Source: Guillardia theta CCMP2712
Lineage: Eukaryota > Cryptophyceae > Pyrenomonadales > Geminigeraceae
Assembly (NCBI RefSeq): GCF_000315625.1
Contig: NW_005434660.1
Coordinates: 178,768-242,767, forward strand
Length of the DNA stretch: 64,000 bases
Reading direction: 5' to 3'
Position 1 is the stretch's first letter, and every line of letters starts with the position of its first letter. A program made the position numbers and the translations under genes. The notes below the pieces were generated by a model. That model did no database searches, was not told the origin of the DNA, and was given only the letters and a program-made list of their open reading frames with translations. Positions 1 to 11,293 of the stretch are shown piece by piece.

Positions 1-1046
1 TCCTTCGTCCTCGTCTCTACCCCCCCACCCCCACCCCCCCCCCACCTCTCCAAATCTTCTCTTCCTCACTTCCGCTGACTATCTTCACCACACTCCACAC
101 TCACCTTCTTCCTCCCCTAGAAATACTCCAGCTAGAACGACTGACTTCCCTTCTCTCCCTGTTCTCGAATATTTTTTTGTCCCCGTTGACACTGCGTGAA
201 GGGGCTGGAGGTGGCGGAGGTGGCGGAAGCTTGTTACCAGAACACTATGAGAGTCCTCTTCCCCTCTGAATGTTGACAAAACATCAAAACGGATTCGACT
301 GCTTTATCTTCCTTCTATCACATCTCTCCCTTTTCCTGCTCTCTTCCTCTCACGCCTTCTCTCCGAACTTGAGCCAGCTTCTCAGCTTCTGTTTCGCTGT
401 CGACAACGTTGGGTTGTCAGGAAGACAAGAGTTGAAACCTGCCAACGGCGCATCAGCAAGACAAGGCAAGGATACAGATCTGACTATGTCAGTGAGGAAG
501 GTTGGTGGAGGAGAAGGAGAATTGAGTGGACAGGCTTCGAAGCAGGCAGAGAGGATGAGGAAGGAGAAGGGGAGGAAGGAGGAGCAGGAGCAACAGCAGG
601 AGCAGGATGCAAGGGAAACGAGTTCAAGGAGTCAATAGGGACGCACCGGCGAAGTTAAAGAACATCTGCCTCCTCCTGCACCATTCTCTGATGTCCCGCA
701 CCCCCACCTGACTTCTTCGAGCCCCTCCAGGAACAGGGAACCTAGCAAGAACAGTGATTGATGACCTCTCCTTCTCCTGCCTGTTCTCCTTCCTTCCAAC
801 AGCTCTTCTTCACTCCTCCTTGCTCCTCTCCTCCACGTTTTGAATTTCCTTTCCTCATCACCTTGCACGGAAGGCTGAGTCGAGAACAACTTCTTGGCAG
901 CAGTTCAACTATCCCGGGGGTTACCTCCACTTCCATTCCATGCTCACAATACCTTGATCGAGGAGGCTGCTAGTTCCGCCATCATCAGCTCGATCTCCTG
1001 CAGCAAACTTTACTCTTCCTCTTCCATCTTTCTCCCTCCCCTTATC
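1..1046. other. Low-complexity stretch, no supportable gene
   Basis: The sequence is strongly pyrimidine-biased on the plus strand (CTCCTT-type runs, a C-rich block near 20-45). Several short open frames occur on both strands, but all read as simple-composition peptides (Glu/Gly/Arg or Ser/Leu/Pro) and none shows a domain. It may hold the 3' exons or UTR of the minus-strand gene that follows; I see no feature that decides this. Confidence 0.4.
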
Positions 1047-1206
1047 TCATCCCACCTGCTGCTGCCATGGTCGTAAAGACATACTCGAGGCGTCTCCTTC
1101 TCCTGCCATCTCCTTTTCTACCTCATCCTCTGCCATGCCGGACCTGAGAAAAGAAGCCATTGTCATCCTCCTGATCATAGCATCATGTGACAGTTGCGAA
1201 ACATGT

Positions 1207-1263
<57 letters not shown>

Positions 1264-2614
1264 GTTATCTCCATCTTCGTCATCATCGACCACACCCATA
1301 CCCATCAAAGTCTCCATCAAGAGCACATGTCACAAGGAACAACCTTGAGCTGCCACCAGTGCTTGCCTCCTCCGCAACGCCTCCATCCTCCTCCTCGTCC
1401 CTTATCGTCGCGCTGTCAACACAAGGACCAGCGGGGTAGAGCCTCCTCATCCTGCTGCCCCCCGTTCGACCAACCTGGACTCTCCCCTTGCCCTGTGGCT
1501 TCTCCTCCACTACAACAGGATCTTCCCGGCTTTCCCCCATCCTTCCGACAGCACTCAGCCCATTTCCTGAGTTCTCAACAACTTCCTCCTCCTCCCGCTC
1601 CTCTTCACTGTCAGGGATGCAGTCGATAGATGCATCCAGCCGCGTGCTCTCTTGCGACGAGCATTCCTCTCCTGCATGCCGCTGTTGATAATTCCCCTCC
1701 TCGTTCCTGCCATCCGCGACATCCTGCATGCTTTCGTCTATTCTCTCCTCATCACGTTCCTCCTCGCCCATGTTCAGTTTCTTCAATCCCTCGCAAAACT
1801 CCAATGTCTCGCTCTCGTCCCCACCGGGCTCTCTCGCGGGACTCTCACTTGCATCCTCCATACCTAGCCCCTCATCATCTGTGATTCCCTCGTCCCCTTG
1901 CCCCTGCTCTTGATCTCTTACTTTCCTCTCTTCTCCATCGGTGGTGGCCCTCAGCAATTTTCTCACACTCTGGGCTTCGCGATGGTCTAGCATCGATCGG
2001 CATCTCGCCTCCTGCGGCGTCACTGCAGCATTTTCTCGCTCTCCTTGAAGTGAACGATGAGCTGGGATGGTTGAATCTGGGTCGAACAAGTGACTTCCCC
2101 GTTCTCCTCCCCCTCCTCCTCTCATGAAGCTGGGGCTTGCTATCTCTATGCTGTAGTCAGATGCGCTCGAAACTTTCCTAGCCTCCTTGCTGCTTGTCTG
2201 CTGAGTTTTCGCAATCGAACTGCCCTGCTCCTTCTGTCCTGTTTGAATCCTTCCCGAATCCTGGCATATTGCCTGCGCAAACCTTCCTTCCTTGCATTGT
2301 GCGGCTGGCAATCCAGGAGTCTTGAAGGAGCTGTGTACTGAGCTGACCTTAGCAGATCCTCGCAAGAGGAGAGGAGACTCTGCGGTGTTGATGTTCGGGT
2401 CTGCATTCTCTTCTTCATCAAGTCGATCCAATTCTTCTGAATCACTCCGATTGCATGATGGTTGGTTCTCCGGAGCCAATGCAGATTCTGCATACATCTC
2501 TGCATTAATGATCTCCTCTTTTGATATCTCTTGTTTCTTCCATTCTCCAATAACGTTGTCCACGTATAATTCCCACCCCAAAATCTCCTCCCTCTCCATT
2601 GGTGCCGAACTCAT
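1047..2614 (-). CDS. Acidic hypothetical protein, one intron carrying a GAT repeat
   Basis: A long minus-strand open frame starts at 2614 (MSSAPMEREEILGWELYVDN) and runs to about 1283. It is rich in Glu, Asp, Ser and Arg, with no domain I recognise. It closes just before the long GAT/ATC repeat. A GT donor in the Gly-Tyr-Gly region and an AG acceptor near 1165 would remove the repeat as an intron and continue in frame into a Met-rich, Glu-rich tail that stops at 1047. The first 50 residues are the least biased part and look folded (Trp, Tyr, aliphatic pattern); the rest is probably disordered. Start choice rests on being the first Met of the frame. Function is unknown. Further 3' exons below 1047 cannot be excluded. 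Confidence 0.55.
1205..1265. repeat. (ATC)n / (GAT)n trinucleotide microsatellite
   Basis: About twenty uninterrupted ATC units. Reading through gives poly-His, poly-Ile or poly-Met depending on frame; I interpret it as intronic in the minus-strand gene. Confidence 0.95.
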
Positions 2615-4385
2615 CGTTGGAATCGAGTGACGTGGTAGATCAGACTTTCAGCCTAGTATCAAAGGCTGTACCGAGTCCTATCGTCAGTATCCTCCTCCTC
2701 CTCCTCCTCCCTTGCCGCGCTCCTCGCGATCTTTGCTGCTCCTACTCAAGATTATCGTTTGCAACGGCCATTGCCGCCCTGCTTTTGATTTTCGTTTCTT
2801 TCTTCAGCCGACAGTTACAGCAGTTATATCGATGCTGGGCACATTGATAACGGTTTTTGGGGGTGGCGGTTACAATTTTCGACTGGACCCTACCCTTGCG
2901 CCCAAGTTTTCTAGGATTTGACAGGGGGGGTTGCGCCTATGATACATCTACCCCTGGTGATTAGACCCAAACATCCGGTGGGGTCATACTTGCAGGGAAG
3001 GGTACACTACCCTACCCCAGAGCTCTATCCTATGGCACAGCTATATCTTTGTACCCCATCATTCCCATCAGAATTAGTTGAAAACATAGGTAGGGTGAGA
3101 AATGGAAAGTCAAACAGAGGGGGTAGGGAGAAGTTGAGAATGTACCTTGGGGTAGGTCAAGTGATTCCAATGGGTGGGGTTATCTACCCTACCACCTAAA
3201 TGTCTGCCCCATTTTCATTTCCTTCCCATGTTGTGGTCATACAAGTGTCGGAGTAGGAGGTGGGGGGCGCTATTCCACATGGGTAGGGGTGGGGCGGCCT
3301 GGGTACGTGGTCTGCGCAGGCAAATCGGGGAGGGGTGGGTTCGCGAGCGGGAATGTCGGCGGGAGTGGAGGACAACAGCGGCACGATGGTGAGAAAACAT
3401 GAAGGAGAGGAGATGAATGAAAAGGAAAGAGCATGTGAGAACAACATTGCATGACACTTATGGGGATGAGGAAGCAGAAAGCGAAAGATAATGATCAGGA
3501 AAGATACAACAATAGAAACAGGTTCACATCCAAGCACTCTCAGTAGCAAGGTTTGAGCATACAAGACTGCAGGCATGATTGCCGAACTCGACCGCGAAAT
3601 ATACACAGCAGTAGTGCTGAAATCTAAGGAGATTGAGAAAGGAAAATTCTGGGTAGGCTGTTGCACAGGAGGGTAGAGAGGGCCCAAGTTGAGCTTGGGC
3701 GGCAAACAAGAATGGTGATGGCCACCTTGAGAAATACATTTGGAACAAGCTATTTAGTTGGATGACAACAAAAGATGATATGAGTCTGAAGATTGGGGCG
3801 AATGGGGCCAAACATGGAATATAACTCTCGAACAGCCTGAATGAAAGCAAAGAGGATAGGAAGAGATGGTTTTTCGTTTCCTGTAGTAATCCCTGAGTCT
3901 GTAACGAGGAGGTTCCTCGTTTGATTGCAAACTTTAGATGTAGAAGGGCAACTTTTAGAAGTGATGCTTCGGAGGCGTGCCAAACATCTAATGACGTCTT
4001 TGATCTAGGAGGCGATCCTGCGGGTCGACTCGCCGGGGTCATTTGAGAAGAAATCTGGCGCACAAGATGCCAGATCAGAACGGACCAGCTCAGATCTTTC
4101 TTCTCCTCTACTTTCTAGAATTCCGCTCCTTCCCAAGCTAGAGGTTGCTATGATGGCTTCCACACAGCTTGAGGAATTCCCCTCACCGTCGTCCTACTTT
4201 CTGCATGCCAAAATGCAACATGAAAGGGCTCGACAAGATCGGCTCTCTGGTATAGTCGGGATATCCACTGAACAGGTGACTTGTTTCTCAACACGTTTGT
4301 CGAATTGTTTACCATATAAGCGCAGAAATCCAGCAAGCACGAACCTAGCTTGAAGGCGCTTGCACGTAGAAGTATATGTCTCGCT
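2615..4385. other. Head-to-head intergenic region with GGGTA/TACCC island
   Basis: This gap separates two divergently transcribed genes. Positions about 2920-3340 are an island full of TACCC and GGGTA words (for example 3010-3020, 3185-3195, 3280-3292) of the same type as three other promoter gaps in the window. The stretch 3400-4100 has open frames on the minus strand with ordinary composition but no recognisable domain or clear splice structure, so I call no gene there. Confidence 0.6.
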
Positions 4386-7292
4386 ATGAGCCACACGGAG
4401 AGCTCCGGGCGTGCTCCTAAGACTATCATAGATGAGATACTCCAATCGGAGATCTTGCTGGAAGTGTTGACGTTCTTGGATGCAAGGCATATTCTTTGTG
4501 TCATGGCAGTGTGTCGCAAGATGAAGCTGATTGCGGGAAGTAGCCATTTTTGGAGCAAAATCGGTGAAATCGAGAAGGATTGCTCTCGAGTCAATTGGGC
4601 AGCATTCAAGTTTCAAGGAGTTTTGAAGAAGAAGAAAGACTCGATGGTTGTGAAATGCGAGAGCCGTGTTTCTGGCAAAGTGATGGTTGTCAAGAGAATC
4701 AAGAAGATGCCTTCAGTATCAGGAGACGCCTCAGATGAAGATGAGGCCGGTGCCGATCAAGGCTTCCCTGTCCGTTATCTTCGAGAGGCCTGTCTTCTCA
4801 GGGCCTGCAATCACCCCAATGTGATGAAGCTTGAATTCGTGACATATCATGAAGGCCAGATCGAGCTCTTTTCTGAGTTTGTCGGATTGAACGTAGAAGA
4901 CTACATTTCGAGTCTTTCAGACGAATACTTCACCCGAAACAAGCAGAAGCATGAATGGGTACTTCAGCTGGGCCGATATTTTATGAAACAGGTTCTGAAG
5001 GGCATTGATTACTGTCATTCCATCGGAATTTTATTACGAGACGTGAAACCTAGGAATTTTCTGATTTCTTCCGATGGAACACTGAAGCTGACAGGGTTCG
5101 TTCTGGCTCGCTTTTCTCTTCTTCCTGAGGAACCTCTTACACAACAAGTTGTGACGCTCTCTTACAGAGCACCGGAAATCATCCTGGGTGGAACCTATCC
5201 TGTCTACACGGCACCTGTCGATATATGGTCAGCAGGTTGTACTTTTGCCGAGATGATCACCGGCCGGACACTCTTCGAAGGAGACAGCGAGATCGGGCAG
5301 CTTCTCAAGATCTTCAAGCTACTGGGCACACCTTCAGATTGCAACAAGTCATTCTGCTTTGAAGTCCCTTCATATATTGAGCTTCTTCCTCAGTGGCAGC
5401 CTCAGAGTCTGAGTGAAAGGCTGGAGGGCTTGTGTGACGAAGGGGTTGATCTCTTATCGCGTATGCTCTTGTACCATCCTTGTAGCAGGATTACAGCAAG
5501 GGATGCTCTGAAGCACCCTTACTTTCAAGGGGATCATGTCTGCAAGCAATCGAACTGCTCCTTGAAACGTTTGATTGGCGAGGACGAGCTGACATGTATG
5601 CGAATGCCTCAAGGATGTGAGATCAGCAGAGTCTTAGCAAGAGCTGTCGTAGCGGATGCCAAAGAAAGCTGCAGACAGCAAGAAGCTTCGCATCATACTT
5701 GTTGCGAAGCACAAGTTTGCAGGTCAAATTGTTGTGATGACAGCTCCAACGAGGCCGCTATGTGTTCCTTGTCGTATCAGAATATCTATCAATCTTACGG
5801 TGTAAATATCTTTCAGTCGTTGACCAGAAATGAGGTGAGATTTACCGTGTTTGGCAGCTGTTTTGACAACTGACCACGATGGACGACGCAGGAGAAATTT
5901 CTGCCTTGTAATCAAGAATCGCTTCGATGTACGGAGTATCAAGCAGTGCGGAAAGATCTTGTACACTTCATCATACAAGTCATTGATGAAGACATAATGA
6001 AGCCAGAGACCTTGTATTTAGCTGTAAATTACATGGACAGGTAAGCTCGATATTGCAGATTGATTTGGGCGTCATGTTATCTCCTTGTGATGGCTTTCTG
6101 TTACAGGTTTGTGACCTCCTGCCCACGGGCGCTGCACAACATGAAACTTGTTGCTGTCGCCTGCATTCTCATCGCCTCGAAGCAAGAAGAGCTTGCTCCC
6201 CAGAGCGTGTTGAATCTAATTCTCCGAACAGAGGATACCTTTGATGAGGTTTTACCTTTCTTCATGTCATCGTCCTCATCTGACTGGATTTCGAAGGTAT
6301 TAGGCATGGAAGCAGATGTCCTGCGGGATTTAGATTACTCCTTGACACTTTGTACCCCGTGGCGCTGTTCAGAATTCTACCGATTCCACATCTTGTACGA
6401 CAGGGAACTGCCGGCATCTCTCAAGAGGTTTCTAAACTAGTCCTCCCCAGATTGCTTGACTGTTTGTGTAGTATGTTTTCTCGGACTCAGCCGCTGCCGA
6501 ACGACATGTGGAACTTGTCAAGGTCTCCGACTGTGATGAAACTCATTCCTTATAACATGCTTGCTTCTTCAGATATCTGATGGAGCTAGCATTGAGCGAA
6601 TTCCAAGAGATTTTCACCCGTCCTTCTCAGCTTGCAGCGGCTGCCGTTATCCTTTCGATGCACAACTTTGAAAGGTAAAGTCGAGGAAAGTAGAGTTCTG
6701 CTGGAAGAGAGCTTATGAATTTGACAGCGATATCGTGGATCTGTGCTTGCAATCGCACGCAGAAAATGGAAGGCATATAGAAGAAGATGCGACTCTGCCA
6801 GTCCATGTTCAAAACATCATCCTGTACAAAATCAGGTGAACTGATGTCGTATCGGAGACAATGGAAATCCCTGACACTGTGAAGCAGCAATCTTTTGAAT
6901 AGCTCCAGTCACGAAGACAGCAGTGCGTCTTCGCAGTGGTGCGTGCACGAGGCACTCAACAACCTTGTTCAGATCATGTCAAGGTTGCAAAAGTGAGTTT
7001 GTTCGTAACGATCCAAACTTTGATCCCACGCTTTCTGCATGCACCTATTCGCTCCTGTACCCCCTCCCCCACTTTCTCCCTCTTCCTCCCTCCCTCCCTT
7101 CCTTCGTCACATAGTTGCTGACTGACTTGTATCTACTGTTGTAGGTATCACAAGGCTGTCTCCGAAGACAACCCCACATACCGACGATTCTCTCACACCT
7201 CCAATATCTCCCGTCGCCCGCTGCTGCGCTCCTTGCCCAACCTTCAAGTCTCGGAGGGAAGGTTGAAAATCATCATTGCAAGCAGCAACTAA
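4386..7292 (+). CDS. F-box / CDK-like pseudokinase / cyclin fusion protein
   Basis: Nine exons fit canonical GT-AG sites and one frame: 4386-5834, 5892-6040, 6107-6248, 6297-6427, 6472-6522, 6573-6674, 6728-6835, 6888-6992, 7145-7292, giving a predicted 794 residues. Residues about 18-58 are an F-box (ILLEVLTFLDARHILCVMAV, conserved Trp). Residues about 75-390 are a CDK-type kinase fold: Lys in VMVVKRIKK, helix C YLREACLLR, LRDVKPRNFL, TLSYRAPEI, DIWSAG. The glycine loop is lost, HRD is LRD, and DFG is GFV, so the Mg-binding Asp is missing and catalysis is unlikely. From about 495 a cyclin N box follows (KPETLYLAVNYMDR, then IASKQEE with the conserved Lys/Glu), then a cyclin C fold (YLMELALSEFQEIFTRPSQL, AAAAVIL). 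F-box proteins are SCF ubiquitin-ligase receptors; this one would carry its own CDK-cyclin module. Start is the first Met in frame before the F-box. Confidence 0.85.
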
Positions 7293-7474
7293 GAGCGAGG
7301 AGATGACACTATGTTGGAAGGATTAGAAAAGGTCTACAGGCCGGAGCTCAACTTGTATTCTAGCGGGAATATTTATTGATAGATGATGAAAGTCAGATAC
7401 GAACGAGATGCGAAGGAAAGCGTGCGTCTGGATGCTCTCAGCTGGGACGAATGCGAGAGTATCCGCAGGAGGGA

Positions 7475-8190
7475 TCATGAGGATTGAGCCTTCTTGTCGT
7501 TGCTGCTCGTCATCGAGTTCAAGTACGCTTTGTTCATCGCACTCCGCGCTTGCTGCGGGTCAGTCTTGGCCCGAATGATCTGAGATGGAGATCACTACGA
7601 TTGTTGTGACTTTCACATCACCGTACCCGGAAGCACCGTGTGACAATATCTCCGATGTCTCTGCAGGAACATCGTCAAGACAACAAGAAAACATCAGCCA
7701 AGGAAATGAAGCAACCTCTGTACCCAAATCTGCCACCACACGGTCAGAATGCAATGCACCGGCATGCCAGTCCTCACCTCAACTTCTGAACCTGGAGGGC
7801 CGAGAAGCAGGTCAGCTACTCGAGTAGCCGGTGCCTTGTAGACATTGTTTCCATCGATCTTCAACAGGATCTGCGGCATGGGCGTCATGCATAGCGAAAC
7901 TGAGTTGGTTCAATCCTACATCTCCCGCAATCAACCTTCCTTCTGAAGTGGCTCCAGGGCAAACCTTCACGAGCCATTACATTCAAGGGGACGAGGAGGA
8001 GGCTAAGGGAACAACCGTGTGCACGTAGAGGCACCTTTCGCTGTTCATGGCAACGATGATCCCTATCCCAACTTTCTCCTCCTTTGAGCTCTTCGACTGC
8101 AAGGTTCTGGACCTTTCCGGCTGTGTGACCCTCTGAGCAGGATTGCCTTCATCCAGAGCTCGGCTATGACCTGGTTTGCTCTCAGGGGGC
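7475..8190 (-). CDS. PDZ-domain protein
   Basis: Minus-strand exons join across introns of about 50-60 bases to give one PDZ domain: VGIGIIVAMNSERCLYVHT (exon ending at 8016), then VCPGATSEGRLIAGD, then ILLKIDGNNVYKAPATRVAD and LLLGPPGSEVE, the last being the typical helix and final strand. The C-terminal exon reads KTDPQQARSAMNKAYLNSM and stops with TGA at 7475. A basic, Ser-rich linker precedes the PDZ domain (RSRTLQSKSSKEEK). The 5' end is unclear: the frame is open back to an acceptor near 8190, and I could not place the first exon, which probably lies within 8190-8500. PDZ domains bind C-terminal peptides; partners here are unknown. A related PDZ occurs in the C2-C2-PDZ gene at 43 kb. 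Confidence 0.7.
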
Positions 8191-9699
8191 TGACCCTGTA
8201 ACCATCGTCAACTCCTTGCCGCCCTCCTCCCTCTCAGATTCAAAACAAACCGACACAGGTCAAACTCTCATGATCACTCCCCAGGGTCACGCACACACAC
8301 ACATCGACGCAAGCATGCTCCCTATAGGAGGCAAGAGACTGGCACAGTGCCCTCCTCCTACCTCCTTGTCTGCTGCCGCCTTGGGCTCGCAGCATCCTAT
8401 CCGCTGCGGCGTGCATATACCGGCCAGCCACTCCATTCGCCCTTGCACCCCTCAGCGTCGCGCTGGGCAGCTGAAATATAGGAAGCCTGTGATTGTGAGC
8501 GCGACTTGTTTACATTTTAACAATCATTTTTAGACTTAAGTAAAACAGTGGTACGAAGAATAGCTCATCGGAGAACCAAGAGCCGTTGATCGCCAAAAAT
8601 AATTGTAAATAATTATAAGTTTTATTTATTTGTAGGGAAACGTATCGGTATTTCCCGGAAGACTTGGAGAAATGCAAAGTTTTAAAAGTAAAAATTGGTA
8701 CCAAAGGATCGATGTTTTTTTTTAATTAACATTATTTTAAACTTTGGGGGTTGAAAGAGGACAGCGAATTTCCTTCTTGATTGCCAGCATGCTGTCCTGC
8801 CCTGAGTCTTGATTAAACAACCATGTGCATCATGGCGGCCTTGGTTGGGATGAGCGCGGAGTTCCCGGTGAGATGATGAAGCGACGAGAGAACGAGATGA
8901 GACGAGACAAGACGAGATGAGACGAGATGAGACGAGATGAGACGAGATGAGACGAAACGAGACGAGACAAGACGAGATGAGACGAGATGAGACGAGATGA
9001 GACGAGACGAGACGAGACGAGATGAGACGAGATGAGATGAGACGAGACAAGTAGAGATGAGATGAGAGTCGATATACGCGAGGGGAGTCGAAGAGGGATT
9101 TGGGATCCAAAGGAGAGCAACATATCACGACAGAGAGATTGCAGTAGAAGACTAGAATAAAGGCAAAGACTCGGATATGAAATGCTCCAGTATCAATTCT
9201 TTGTTGGGAGATGACAGGACTTGCTTTGATGTATGGATTGCAGTTCATCTTGGTTCATAATCGCGACGAGGACTGGACAAGGAAGACTTTCGATGTGCAG
9301 GACAACGGAGCTGTCATAGCGGCGATCGATAGCAGGGCAGGTGCGTCTGCCGAGGCAGGTCGAGCTCATGGTTGATGACGAACAAGGAAGGTGGAACATG
9401 GATGGGGTTGCACAAGGAGACTGCTAGATTCGCTGCGCTTACGAATGTGAGAACAAAACAAAAGGTACCCACTCCGTCCAAATCACGGGGAAGAATGGTT
9501 CAAGACTACCTCGAGAGAGGGTGATGCTAGAAATGCAAATGTGTACGAAGAGAAGTTTAAGATGACTCTTGACAACGCAGAAGCGAACAATGGGAGGACT
9601 ACTATGCTTATCACACGTATATGCTCATGAGATGCTGGTGAGATACGGAGTTGACTCTGCGAGACAGGTTGCACTGCAGCGATATCAGAGCAAGGCAAC
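8191..9699. other. Intergenic, AT-rich then tandem repeat
   Basis: The stretch 8510-8760 is AT-rich with no coding pattern. 8880-9070 is a tandem repeat. 9200-9690 has short open frames on both strands that I cannot connect to a domain. 8240-8500 may hold the 5' exon of the minus-strand PDZ gene. Confidence 0.5.
8884..9066. repeat. GAGAC/GAGAT tandem array
   Basis: The array is built from five-base units GAGAC and GAGAT alternating as GAGACGAGAT with occasional GAAAC and GACAA variants. Because five is not a multiple of three, each reading frame cycles through all unit phases and stays open on the minus strand as a Ser/His/Leu-rich peptide, which is not a real protein. Confidence 0.95.
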
Positions 9700-10288
9700 A
9701 TGGCGAACCAGAAGTTTACCTTCGCACTTGTGTTCCTACTGTTGGTGGGGGAGAATGCACATGGGAAACTGTGTGTGAACGACTGGACTCTGGACACGTG
9801 TACTGTATCAGCAATGAAGAATGCAGAAGTGTAAACACAGCCAACTTCCCGAAGTGCGCCTGGCTCAAGCAAGAGCTTGAGCGAACAATCAAATCGTTCA
9901 ATGTTGAAAGCAAAGGGAAAGAAGGCGCACTGAAACTTGCAGAAGCGATGAGCATAGCGATGTCCTCTACAGTGAATTTTGCTGAGGTACGGTATATTTC
10001 AATCTTATGTTAGCACCCTCAATGCAGAACTTGTCAGGAGAGTCTACCCGATATGAGTTTTAGCCCTCTCACCAAGGAGCAGGAGACTATCTTGCAAAGG
10101 GGCCCGTACATTCACGGGCCGAGTGCAGGTAAGAATGAGGTCAGGGAGAGCTGAACATCAGCCGATAGATGCCGGCAGGTTTTGAAAGCTACGGGACTCA
10201 GACACAGACGATTGTCATTAGCAGTGCGAGCAGCAAGTCAATCTATTACTTTTGCAGGAGAACAGAAGGTTGTTCCGACAGTATCTGA
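9700..10288 (+). CDS. Possible secreted or ER-targeted small protein
   Basis: An ATG at 9700 opens a convincing signal peptide (MANQKFTFALVFLLLVGENA) followed by a Cys-containing stretch (KLCVNDWTLDTC). That frame stops near 9832. A second frame over the same and following bases reads CISNEECRSV, then CAWLKQELERTIKSFNVESK and an Ala-rich helix, and joins at an intron (about 9986-10036) to ESLPDMSFSPLTKEQET, then another intron to a Ser-rich tail ending at 10288. How the signal peptide joins the second frame is not resolved; it needs a short intron or a sequencing error around 9780-9830. No family is recognised. Evidence for a gene is fair; evidence for this exact structure is weak. Confidence 0.4.
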
Positions 10289-10439
10289 TTTGTTGTCTTT
10301 GCTGAAGTTGGACTCGCAGGACTCGATGCTGAACAGGCTCGGCAGACGCCCTTTGCCTGTTTCGAGGTCCAGTGAAGTCAATGCATTACAACTGAGTTTG
10401 GCGACATCCTTTACTGGCAGCTCACGGTGAGCCGTGGAA

Positions 10440-11293
10440 GACTGGTAGACACTGAGCCATCACAACGTCTCCAGTGAACCAGTGCCACTGCAAGCCACTG
10501 CAAGCCACTCCACCTAACGTCGATGAGTCGCACTGCCGCACACGCTCAAGTTGTCTACAGCCGCAGTGAGCTGAACTTCGGAACTTGTCCACTGCCATGT
10601 GGCGGACTCCGGGCCGGGGCGATACCATGATGCTGAGTCGGCCATCGGCCTGCGCCTGCGCCCCCGAGACTCTCGAACTTGAGAGCTGCTGGGTGACACA
10701 TGATTCGGCGACTGAAGGAGTCACGGCGAGTTTCCTCCGATTGTACCCAGTCCGATCCAATAATCATGGTACTTAGAACTGTATATGGAACCGAAACTGA
10801 ATTTTTGTATGAGTGCAAGTAAGAGAGTAATTGTTTTGTGCTACTGCTACGGTACTACAAGGATAGCGCTTGTGTATTGTGGTACTGTCAATCCAAGTAA
10901 ATTTGTACTGTAATATAATAATATTTTAAATCTGTCGTACCCTACAGACTGTACTCGAAAGATTGACTGAAGTTTCTACCGGCAGTTGACCATGGCAGGG
11001 AATAGTGCTGTGTGATGGCATGTGTCGCGCGATGAGCGAGAGCGAGGAGGACATGGGAAGACGGCGAGAGCGACGAACATGAAGACTCTCACGTAAGGAG
11101 AGGGAGGTCAGGTTGCCCAAGATAGCGAGTGGGTCATGCGGGAGAGCTGAAGGAACGGATCGAATATCGTTGCTCAAGGCACAAGATCCAAGAGATCAAT
11201 CCGAGTTGTACAGAAGCTACCGATGAGCTGCCAACGGCGACACACAGACATGATCGACATCAGATGTTGAATCCCGAATAACTCGACACGACG
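10440..11293. other. Intergenic, no clear gene
   Basis: The region has short direct repeats (GCAAGCCACT twice near 10490-10510) and a GTACTGT-rich AT tract at 10830-10940. A minus-strand open frame at 10926-11177 shows no domain. It may contain the 5' end of the following plus-strand gene. Confidence 0.4.

Noticed and set aside
1135-1439. Poly-His, poly-Ile or poly-Met proteins
   Set aside because: They are readings of the ATC microsatellite in different frames.
2920-3340. Interstitial telomere repeat
   Set aside because: The GGGTA words are irregularly spaced and do not form TTTAGGG or TTAGGG tandem units.
4386-5873. Kinase gene ending at 5873 as a separate gene from the cyclin
   Set aside because: A GT-AG intron at 5835-5891 removes the stop and all following junctions keep one frame; no Met starts the cyclin box.
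8682-9248. Ser/His/Leu repeat protein on the minus strand
   Set aside because: The five-base repeat keeps all frames open; no ordinary-composition coding sequence flanks it.
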